Below are positions 22,101 to 31,496 of a DNA stretch of 31,496 nt, piece after piece (position 1 is the stretch's first letter; the number at the start of each line of letters is the position of its first letter). This DNA is from Conidiobolus incongruus B7586. Its lineage: Eukaryota > Entomophthoromycota > Entomophthoromycetes > Entomophthorales > Conidiobolaceae. A program made the position numbers and the translations under genes. The notes beneath the pieces were generated by a model that searched no databases, had not been told where the DNA came from, and saw nothing but the letters and a program-made list of their open reading frames with translations. The DNA lies in the NCBI GenBank assembly GCA_000697335.1, contig JNEM01014129.1, forward strand, positions 1-31,496, read 5' to 3'.

Positions 22101-22765
22101 GAAAACTTCAGAACCTGACAAAGGAGTAGTCAAGGTCCGCCTCCTTTCTCTCTCAGACGGCGTTTGTTTTGGCATAGGAACCTGACATACAATACGTGAT
22201 AATGTTAAAATAGCTAGAATAACCTAATAAACCAAAATGTTATTTTGAATTCAAGATATAGAAAAAATGAATAACTTACACTAGTCATATTTTTAGCTTC
22301 ATACAAGTCAACAGTCTGAAAGAGGTCACTATCTTGCAACCCCAGCTCCTTAGCCGCTTTTAGGAAATTGCTAATATTTGCCATCTATAAAAAAAATTAA
22401 TATATAAATTAATGTTATAACGATATGCCATTTACCTTAAAAAATGGAATATTTTTATTACTTATTTTTTTAACCGAATCTGGTTTAAGTTTATTAACCA
22501 ATCTAAATTACACAAATAAGAAGTTAAATATTATAGCAATTTAATATAAAATGAATCTAACTTACTGGCAAAGTAAAACCCCATCCTTAAGAGACGTATG
22601 TAAATCTGGATCAGGTAAAGTAATTCCTAATACACTTTCAATAAAGTCGACGCATTCCTGATAATTTTGAAGTTTTTGCTCTTCCTTATATTGACTGACT
22701 TGTTTTTCACTAGGATTCTTTAAAATTGATCGAAATTCGTTACCACTTGAAATAGTCATTAGCAT
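19164..22765 (-). CDS. CH domain-Cdc7/SepH-like kinase-C1 domain protein
   Basis: Seven exons (22765-22566, 22502-22436, 22384-22280, 22223-19926, 19875-19665, 19611-19555, 19501-19164) join in frame to 1091 residues; the introns are 50-63 nt. Residues 33-135 form a calponin-homology domain (LKDGVLLCQLVNKL, then DLYEAKNMTSVI). A long Ser/Pro/Thr-rich linker with a PQPQPQPQPK run follows. Residues 630-883 are a STE-group kinase closest to fission yeast Cdc7, Aspergillus SepH, budding yeast Cdc15 and plant MAP3K epsilon. It has GKGQFGSV, Lys659, DFG 770-772, GTPYWMAPEVIEL, and the family-typical GASTASDIWSLG. The catalytic loop reads HCD (750-752) where HRD is usual, so it is a non-RD kinase. 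A short coiled coil leads to a perfect C1 zinc module: H951, C964, C967, C978, C981, H986, C989, C997. The tail is basic. Relatives start septation signalling at spindle poles. CH and C1 modules could add actin and lipid binding; that is inference. Confidence 0.9.
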
Positions 22766-23056
22766 ATTATCAATTAATAGCTATATATTTAGCAGAATTT
22801 TTGATTTTAAAAAGGGAATATTTTAATGAATAATCTAATAAGAAAATAAAGATATATATCTTATCAACTTTGAATTATAGTCGATAAAATTAATTAAATT
22901 AAAGAAGGATAATATTAATCAATTAATTAATAGATAAATTGATTATATTTATAGTACTAATAATAATATATTTTAATTGTATATAATAAATGCGATTAAA
23001 GGATAAAAGAGCAAGTAATTCAAATTCAATTAATTACTTGATTAAATTTAGAATTC

Positions 23057-23080
23057 AATTTTTAATTTTTAATTTTTAAT
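23057..23080. repeat. 7-bp tandem repeat, AATTTTT
   Basis: Three perfect AATTTTT units plus a partial one, in AT-rich intergenic sequence upstream of the kinase gene. Confidence 0.6.
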
Positions 23081-24719
23081 TGGAGTTAATTAATAGTTGT
23101 AATTATAGTGTCATTTAAATTTATCGTTTTACTTCACCATTTTTAGTCTACAATTTTAAGACCATGATATTTATCACAACAAATTTTCTTATTGATATAT
23201 CCTATAAAATGCAATTATCAAGCGTTATTAGCTACTTGTTAAAATATATATAAATGTATATGTTTCTATTGAACTTGATTAGCGTATTAATAATTGTTGA
23301 TAAATTGAAATAATTGGTGATAAGGCTGATCAAAAAGAATTACTTATTACAATTACGGACGTATTTATTTTCAATTAATTCTAACTTTGTAATTTAATAT
23401 TCTCTTAATTTAGTTATCAAATATATTAGGTTTACTGAAATTGAAAGTAAATACAAACAAATATCTGAACAATCGAAGCATTACAAATATTTGTTTTTAC
23501 TTAATTATCTTGAAATACAAAATTTATCAATTCAAATTTAAATAAATATATAGAATTAAATATATATAACAAATGTATATTAAGATGTTAATATTTGATG
23601 GAAATTGATGATATTTGATAATACTATATTAAGGCCAAAGCTATTTTAAATCAATTAAATATGATTGAAATAAGAAAACTTGTTCAGAAAATACAACACT
23701 GGAGTCAATCCTTTTGACTCAGTTGAAATACTCTAATTTTTAAAGACAAAAGATCTTTGAACCTTAAAATTTCAATAAGAATTTTTAAAATTGAATGATT
23801 TCTTAGTATTCAAGATCTTCTCAAATTACTTAGTTTGACCAATATATCTAACTAATTTCAGCATATTTGGAACAGTCCCCATCATTATTAAGTGTACCAA
23901 ATTCATCGAATAATTCTAATTGATTGTTCATGTTAATTTATTTCAAATATTCACTTTCAAAATGTCTTTTCTCATTCAATATAATCCATTTATTTATTAT
24001 TTGGTGGTTGAGCTGCTCAAAAATATTGTATAATACAATTCATAATGGCTGAATTGTATAGAATAAAATAAAGTTTAAAGATGTGTTGTAAAGCGGTTAT
24101 TTTGAATAATCTCCTAATAGCCGATAATTTTTTAGTACATTTATTAAATGTCAATAAATATAATAATTTAGTTTATTCTAAATACTCAACAATAACAAAG
24201 TAAAATGAAAATTATTGAGCTTTTATTTTATCCAGTTTTTAATGATTTCATGTTACACTCTCTCATTTCTATGAATACTATTTCTTCCAGGTATCTACAC
24301 TTATTTCTGAATTTGTGGGAATGAATTTCGATGATAATCATCATTTTATGATATTGATATGAAAATTTAATTGCTATATAATCTTTATCTAAATTGGTTA
24401 AATGATATTAAAACTCATAAATATTATAAAATAACTATTATATTGAAATTATTTATTTGATTCAAACACTAATATTCACAGCTCTGATATATGAAAATTA
24501 ATAAACATATTCTAATTTAAAATTTTATATTGATAATTAAATGATGATTATTATCAAATCTATTCCATGTTTAATAAATAGATTTAATATTTAATTTTTT
24601 GGAATATCAAATGAAATAATTAGTAATGGATGTTATCTTGACCGATGATCAATTTCAACTGAAAAATCGATTACAGTTTTGGAGAAAATAAATTCCTATG
24701 CAAGATTAAATTCCATTTC

Positions 24720-24745
24720 TTATTATTATCATTATTATTATTATT
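24720..24745. repeat. (TTA)n microsatellite with one interruption
   Basis: A TTA/ATT trinucleotide run interrupted once by ATC. It is a simple repeat with no gene attached. Confidence 0.65.
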
Positions 24746-26549
24746 CCATTGACAATCGCCAGTATTAGCAAATATTATATTATTACAGTTGATAACATAT
24801 AATTTGAATTTTGTAATATGGTTATTATAATTACAAAAATTTATATTTAACACAAATTCAGTTAAGCATTTTTAATTTATTAGCTCACAAGTGCAATCCT
24901 TGATTCAATACCAAGATTCACATTATGGAGTATTGCATCATATAATATTTATTATTGATTCTGTAAGTTTTTAATTAAAGCCAATAGCTAATAATAATGA
25001 TTTAAATATCAGTCTGGTTATGTTTGAGAAAATCATGATAATTAAATTATAGTTTAATTGAGATTGATGGCAATGGTTTGTCTGGAAAAATGGTTATATT
25101 AATTTTAAATTAGGATTAAAAGCTGATATATTTATACCATTAATGAAGGATAATTAATATTTAAATTAAAATTCGATATATTACTAATGTTTTAAAATTT
25201 AACAAAATTAACATTGATGAATATTGTTTATAAAAATTGAAATATTTATAACAATCTGATGAAAGTAATATAAATAACTTTATCATAATAGTTTGGTCAT
25301 TTTATATTTATAATATGATCCCAATCCTATACATCAATTTTGAATTATGTTAAATTTAAAATATATTTATAAAAATTTAATATTTAATGAGAGATATTCT
25401 ATCCAAAATTTCGTGATAAGTGAGTATATTAGATATATTTAATAATTTAAATTTCAATTATAAATACTTTAAAAGAATAGAAAAAATTATAAAGTATTGA
25501 AAGTAGCATGGAAACAATTAATCAGAACTGTAGAAGATTCAACTTAATATTTACCAACTAATGAATAAATACCACAGTTATGTATGAGCATTAAATCAGA
25601 ATATATGATTTCTCTGATAAGCAATCATGATTACTAAAATTATAATTAAATAAATGAGCCTATAGGGAAATAGGGATAACGGTGATTTATAATTTAAGCA
25701 ATGACATTTTTGAATCTTGAAAAACACTTGATTATAATTGATTCAATAACTTGTATAGAACTTGAAGTTGTGAGGAATGATAAAACAAATTTGTAATAGA
25801 TTACGAATATTTAAATTTAAAAAGGATAAAAAACACCCTCCAAAATTCATGCAAAAAGAATAAATAAAATATATTTAGTGTCAGTGTATTTTGGAAAATA
25901 TACAATGAGTAGCTATAACAAAATGGAGATTAAAAGAAGTTGATACCATCTATTACGCCGTAGTAAATGTTAGATGATCTCACAAAATGAAAATCAGAAA
26001 ATCTAAATTATATCAATTAAAAAAATATAATTGAGTATTACATTTTATTTTGTTAGAAGAGTTATTTAGTAAAATATTGCAGTATATTTTCAACATAATT
26101 AACTAATAAATATCATTGTAAAAAAAAGCATACAAAATTTAATTTAAATTCATATTAAATTGTCAAAAATATTAATATACAACTGATATCAATATTAAAT
26201 TATTAAATTATTAAATTTATTCAAATTAAATGGTAGGTGAATTTAGGATTAAAATAATACAAAAAATATGATTGTATTAAGTTTATTTTAATATTTATTA
26301 TCTATAATTTTAATTTATGGTTCAATTCAAAATCTGACAGAAAAGTTCCAACAAGGATAACTTAAATTCGAATATGACTTAACATAATATGAAAATGCTC
26401 AAAAACGATATAATTTAAAAGGAAACTGAGAGGATGTAGTATAAGGAGAATTTTGACTGTCAGACTTTTTACATATATTGGTGGTATATTATGAATAGGA
26501 ATGGATTAGTATAATTGAAATCTATATGTATAAATATATAACAAGAGAA

Positions 26550-27542
26550 CTAGAAACGAGGCTTTCTCTTTCTTGCAGTATACTTGGAATCATTTGCAGT
26601 CTTAAGACCCTTGGCACGAGCGACATCTTTCTTGTGTAATACCCACTCTTTAACACTGGTTCTTTGCTTCTTCTTGGACTTGAGCTTCATACGCTCATTG
26701 GAATAAGCAACTTGGTTGGGTCTTTCTTCACCTTCAATAGGAGCAGGAAGAGGTTGATCTGAAGCACCAGCGAAGAGACAGAGATAATACTTCTTGGCTT
26801 TCTTGCTGTTAGGATAGTCAACTACAAGGCCTCCTGTAAAACCAGCTTGCATGGCAGCAGACATGATCATTTGAACTTGATCATCATTTTCAGGGTAAAA
26901 TTGGAATACAGCTCTGGAACCACGGGATAGGCACATGAATAATTTTGTGAAGAAGGTACTGAGACGCTTTTTGGGGTAGTGATTCTTTTTATCGGCATTG
27001 CAAAGCCATTGGAGAACTGAAATACTGATAGCACCATCAAATACACCAGGACGGAAGTTCATACCTTGACCAGCATCGGTTAAAAATAAATCACCTTCAA
27101 CTCCTCTTTGCACAGCAATATCTAAAAATCAGTTAAATAATGGATATATTTGATAAATTAAATATTGGATAATACCCAACATAGCTGGAGCAATATCATA
27201 ACCAACCCAAATATGGCCTTCCTCTTCCAAAATTTCACCACTTAAACCAGAGCCACAACCGATATCTAATAAATAGCAGGTCTTTTCAGGTGGTAAATTG
27301 AGCAATTCTAAAGCTCTTAAAGTCATTTCAGCTTGAATCCCAGCAATACGAGTACTATCAAATTATCAATAAAAAAATTTAAACAATAAAAACAAATTAT
27401 AAAAATACTTGGAAGTATATTTAGAAGCTTCAATATCGTTATAAACCTAAAAATCAAAACAAATAAATTAATACAAATTGACAAATAATAAAATAATTTT
27501 AATTACAATTTCAGGAGGTCCTTGATGTTCTGGTCTTGACAT
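26550..27542 (-). CDS. BUD23: 18S rRNA (guanine-N7) methyltransferase BUD23
   Basis: Four exons (27542-27507, 27446-27409, 27354-27176, 27121-26550) encode 274 residues, the usual length for the family (yeast 275, human 281); the introns are 60, 54 and 54 nt. The N-terminus [16 protein letters not shown] is the hallmark BUD23/WBSCR22 start and confirms the short first exon. SAM-binding motif [13 protein letters not shown], is at residues 53-64. It is followed by [10 protein letters not shown], then [19 protein letters not shown]. The C-terminus is the conserved basic tail that ends KRKPRF. BUD23 with its partner Trm112 methylates one guanine of 18S rRNA and helps mature the 40S subunit in the nucleolus and nucleus. 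TA-rich sequence just past the TAG stop (TATATATTTATACATATAG on the coding strand) fits a fungal 3'-end efficiency element. Confidence 0.97.
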
Positions 27543-30056
27543 ATTTTTTTTAATTAATACTTATGAATATTTAAAATTAAAATAATTTATTTATGATTCA
27601 AAAATCTTAAACATCTTTTTAAATTTAATTTTAAGTATTGAAATTATGGGATTATATTTTTTAAGAAAAATATTAAATTTATTTTTTTAAAATACAAACC
27701 TCAATATTGATATATTATATTTTTAAAAGGACTTAATTTTTTTTTATTTGGGATTTTTTTTAAATATATCAATTCAATAATAATTTTTGCTATGGTTCGA
27801 TAGTTGATTTGCACTCAATAATTGCTTAATGATGAACTATTTTCCAATATTTAAATTAATTCTCGAATCAATGTAAAAATAATTACATAAAAAGTTATAA
27901 TGTATTTATTACTCATTATTATATACCCTGAAATATTTTATTAATTATTCATTATCATATATTCTATGAATTGAACAAGAATTGGAAAATATTTAGACAT
28001 GATCTTTAGATAATTAAATTGTGAATAATGAGCTATTATTAGATTATTTTATTGATATCTGTAATTAAATTTATTCAAAATTCAAATTGACCAATAATTG
28101 AAAAAAAGGGGAATAAGTTAAATTGAATCTAGATAAAATTTTTCTTATTGAAATAATTACTAATAATTATAAATTTTGAAACAATGCGAAACACTCAACA
28201 TAAAGATTTATGAGTGCAAGTTACTTAACAGTAAACCATAATATTAATAAGCTTGAGGAAGAATTGCTGCATTTTAGAATATTGATAAATTAAATGCTAG
28301 TTGTACAATATTTTTATATAATACTTAATTGTTTTAATGGTACAAATTTAAATTTTGTTTTCAATTAAAAATATTGATAACAAATACATATATAAATATA
28401 ATAAAAATGGTTTATATATAGATAGATTTTAAAATTATATTTAAATATTAAATTAATAATTATTTAAAAAATAATATAAATTTTAACTTAAGAGTAGTCT
28501 GATATATTTGAAGAATAAATGAATTTGAAATTTTACAGCTTGAAATTAAAATATTTAGCAAAATAAAATATAAAAACAATGTTCTTTAGGTTGAATTTGA
28601 TAAAATATTTAATAACTATTATTCCATTAATCATAGTAACATAAATTATATTACATAATAATTAAACTTTAATTCAACATAGAAACCCATTTAAATGCAA
28701 AGTTGGGCATGGGCTATTAATACTTACATTATATTAGTTAGTGCTATATATGCCAGCATTTCAAATCCACAAAGTATTCCCTATTTTCCCTTAATTTAAC
28801 CAAAAATTAAATTTTGCAATTTATTAGATTTTAATATCATTATATTTAGAAATAAAAAATGATCAATTTTGATAATTGAATTCTTGAACATAAACCGCAT
28901 AACAAAATATAACCAATTTATATAATTATTAAATTCTTTGTTGGATAAAACTTGATAATATTCCATGTGATAATTATAATAATATTATTAACCAATTAAT
29001 TCTTTTAACTGTAATTAGCTAAATAAATTAATATAATTGGATTATAATCGATTTACAATTAAAATTTTAGATTTTTATATTGCCTGTAGATATTTTATAG
29101 AATTCAAAGTTTATTATTAGCATAAAATAATATATTAAAATTATTTTAATAAATAGTTATTTAATAAAAATAATTCAAATATAATATGATTTTTTTTTCA
29201 AAATTTAATATATTACTTAGTTTTAGTTAAAAATATTAAAAATAATGATTTTAGATAATTAAATTCTTGAAAATATACAATATTTTAAAGAAAATAATGA
29301 ATTATTATCATTACGTATTGATTTCAGTTTGTTGTATCAAAAATTTTGAGAACATTTTTAATGTATTTATACTCCTATCAAAATAAGGGCATTACAATTT
29401 GATATAATGCAATAATTCAAATTTTACAGCAGAGTACAGTAGTTTTATGATGAATTATAATCAAACAAATCATAAAATTTTATTAAAAATTATAAAATGT
29501 ATTAAATTAATATTCCTAATGCAATATGTTATATCATAAGTACAAATCTGAATGCTTTGGTATTATAAAAAGCTAAATAAACATAGAAATTTTAATTTAA
29601 CTCAAAATTATATTTGGCTCTATTTTTGATTTTTAATCATTTATTAGGAGTAGCGAATAATCATATCAAAAAGTACAAAAATTAATAATAACATAAATAG
29701 AACCACATAATATCACAATATAAACATTTTAAACTGAAATTATTTTATAACCTCTAAATTCTTCTAAATATCCAAATTTGCGGGATAACTTGAAATGGAA
29801 TAAAGCGAATCTGATTCCAACCAAAACATTTCATTAATTCTAATCCAAAATGGCAATCAGCCAAATTCAATTGATTCCTATTTGCATAAAAAATTATTAA
29901 TCATTAGATTTTAATTCACAAGATAATCAGAGGACACAAAAATTTATATAAATAATCATTTGAGGTTTGATTATTCTCACTTTTTGAAAAAAAATATTAA
30001 TAATCATTATTAAAATATAATTTATATATTTATTAATAAAATAACTATTATTGTTT
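27543..30056. other. Divergent BUD23-RIB3 intergenic region
   Basis: 2.5 kb of AT-rich sequence that must contain both promoters. A somewhat GC-richer stretch at 29770-29890, 170-290 bases upstream of the RIB3 ATG, is the best promoter candidate. Another patch at 28690-28800 contains a TTCAAATCC word but cannot be folded into a tRNA. No ORF stands out. Confidence 0.5.
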
Positions 30057-30866
30057 ATGACTATGTTGGGAACTACAGAAGCCGTTCATTTTGATAGTAT
30101 TGAATCTGCTCTTGAAGATTTTGGTAAGTTAATCAATCACATCTCAAAGTTTTTAGTTATTTATTTTATTATATAGCCAAGGGTGAATTCTTAATAGTTA
30201 TGGATAATGAAGACAGAGAAAATGAAGGTGACTTGATTATTGCTGCTCAAGATGTCACTCCCGAAAAGATGGCTTTTTTAATCAGATACTCAAGGTAATA
30301 AATAAATTCACTATACAAGCCTTCTCCTTAATAATATATCAAATATCAGTGGCTATGTTTGTTGTCCTACCACCAGCGAAAGATTAGAAGAATTAGACAT
30401 TCCAATGATGGTCCCCAAAAATACTGATCCACTCAGAACTGCTTATGGTGTTTCCGTAGATTTCAAATATGGAACCACTACAGGGATTTCTGCCAGTGAC
30501 AGAGCTAAAACTGCTAACGCCTTAGCCAATCCAAATATCACGAACCCTCTCGACTTCAACAAACCAGGTCATTTATTACCTTTGAAAGCTAGACCCAACG
30601 GTGTTTTAGAAAGACAGGGACACACTGAGGCAGCAGTTGGTAAGTTAACCAATACATCAACAACTCTAGCAAGTTATTAATCATTTCAATGAATAGATCT
30701 ATGTAAATTATCTGGCAAGTATCCCACAGCCATCATTTGTGAATTAGTTAATGATGACGGTACAATGAAGAGACGAGAAGATTGCTTTGAATTCGCCCAA
30801 CAACACAATATCAAAATGATTACCATTGAAAAGCTTGTACACTATATTAAGTCTAATCAATCTTAA
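30057..30866 (+). CDS. RIB3: 3,4-dihydroxy-2-butanone 4-phosphate synthase
   Basis: Four exons (30057-30123, 30177-30294, 30350-30639, 30697-30866) encode 214 residues, close to the yeast enzyme (208); the introns are 53, 55 and 57 nt. The enzyme converts ribulose 5-phosphate to 3,4-dihydroxy-2-butanone 4-phosphate plus formate, the four-carbon unit for lumazine in riboflavin synthesis. The Mg-binding acidic loop [13 protein letters not shown] is at residues 31-43, YGVSVDF and [14 protein letters not shown] at 94-116, and [11 protein letters not shown], with the metal-binding His153, at 150-160. The last residues follow the family pattern ([13 protein letters not shown], then a short helix). 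It is a stand-alone RibB-type protein, as in fungi, without the GTP cyclohydrolase II fusion of many bacteria and plants. I start at the first of two close ATGs (30057 and 30063). Reading through the last intron gives an early stop, so splicing is required. Confidence 0.97.
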
Positions 30867-31496
30867 TAGATCCAACTTCTAACTCCAAATATAATATATA
30901 TATCATATTCAAATTATAATATCTTATATGTAAATCATATCTATTTATCAATGATTAATTGTTAGATTGGTTTTTATAATTGAGTTATTTTATATAACTT
31001 GATAAACCATATTTTTAATATGATATATCACATAATGAATATGGAAGATCAACTTTTAAATTTATATATCTATTAAGTCATTTCATTTTTATTAACAAAT
31101 ATAATAATTTTAATCCACACCAATTATAATATACAATTTACAAAGGATTTATTTTTGTGTTAATATTTGATATATTAATTTATTCAAAATTAATTATAAA
31201 TTAAGTTATTCAAATTGAAAATTAATGATCCACATTTATTTTTTATACTTTCAAAGAATCCTATTCTACCCGATAATAATTTTATATTGAAAAATATTCA
31301 TAAATAATTTTTAAATTTTTTATATTTTATTGATAATTATAATTTATGAATTAAGTTATGATAATATTATATATAAAACTTAATAACAATAATTAATTAA
31401 TTAATTTAATATCATAAATTTAAATTTTGAATCTGTTTTTTATATCAAATAATAAATTATTTTATTCAATTTGAGATAAATATATATATATATATA
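30867..31496. other. AT-rich sequence 3' of RIB3
   Basis: Very low GC sequence with TA-rich words just after the RIB3 stop that could act in 3'-end formation. There is no ORF. The window ends in an alternating TA run, a typical place for an assembly to break. Confidence 0.55.
31483..31496. repeat. Alternating TA run at the window edge
   Basis: A dinucleotide run that continues to the last base, so its true length is unknown. Confidence 0.7.

Larger units (their letters stand above)
22766..26549. other. Gene-poor AT-rich region of 3.8 kb
   Basis: Upstream of the kinase start and downstream of BUD23. Simple repeats lie at 23057-23080 and 24720-24745. A patch at 25930-25990 is slightly GC-richer (around ATTACGCCGTAGTAAAT) but unexplained. 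A 60-codon minus-strand ORF at 24671-24853 translates the TAA/TTA repeat and is not credible. No RNA gene is recognised. Confidence 0.5.

Noticed and set aside
24671-24853. 60-codon minus-strand ORF
   Set aside because: Mostly a translated trinucleotide repeat (Asn runs).
25671-25680. TAGGGATAAC, the first ten bases of the I-SceI site
   Set aside because: The remaining eight bases of the recognition site do not match; a partial match of this size is not evidence of a homing site.
28690-28775. Possible tRNA with a TTCAAATCC B-box-like word
   Set aside because: No A box at the right distance and no acceptor or anticodon stem can be formed.
1-31496. CRISPR arrays, rRNA, tRNA, spliceosomal RNA genes, intact transposons or viral remnants
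   Set aside because: I looked for regular spaced repeats, B-box words, conserved snRNA cores, transposase or reverse transcriptase motifs and long terminal repeats and saw none that could be supported.

Overview
The window looks like a piece of an AT-rich fungal nuclear genome. It carries seven protein genes, six of them split by very short spliceosomal introns. The protein set is fungal: a copper-fist regulator, a Zn2Cys6 zinc-cluster regulator, a septin and a septation-type kinase. Housekeeping genes for TAF8, BUD23 and DHBP synthase (RIB3) complete it. I joined 23 introns by reading frame; they are 41-65 nt long and mostly begin GTAA or GTAT. The low GC, tiny introns and domain mix suggest an early-diverging (zygomycete-grade) fungus. 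That placement is inference, because no marker here fixes the clade. The standard genetic code fits every gene.

Layout, left to right. 1-2867 has no convincing gene. It holds an exact 19-bp Nextera/Tn5 mosaic end at 503-521, almost certainly a library artefact, and an unexplained GC-richer island at 1463-1960. 2868-4193 (-) is an intronless Zn2Cys6 regulator. Its upstream side has CCAAT boxes and an overlapping E-box/Gcn4-AP-1 word. 4194-10622 is a 6.4-kb gene-poor AT-rich stretch. 10623-12090 (-) is a three-exon copper-fist factor. 13677-15240 (-) is a seven-exon septin, divergent from the four-exon TAF8 gene at 16930-17748 (+). Between TAF8 and the convergent kinase gene lies a second GC-richer island, 18365-18580. 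19164-22765 (-) is a seven-exon gene encoding a 1091-residue protein with a calponin-homology domain, a Cdc7/SepH/Cdc15-like kinase and a C1 zinc domain. 26550-27542 (-) is BUD23 and 30057-30866 (+) is RIB3, divergent across 2.5 kb.

The genes do not form a metabolic cluster. Two regulators (zinc cluster, copper fist), a general transcription factor subunit, a ribosome-biogenesis methyltransferase and a riboflavin enzyme sit beside two proteins plausibly tied to cytokinesis, the septin and the septation-type kinase. Those two lie about 3.9 kb apart with TAF8 between them, which may be coincidence.

I found no rRNA, tRNA, CRISPR array, intact transposon or viral remnant. The least ordinary item is the CH-kinase-C1 protein with a Cys in place of the catalytic-loop Arg. 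The least explained are the two GC-richer islands.
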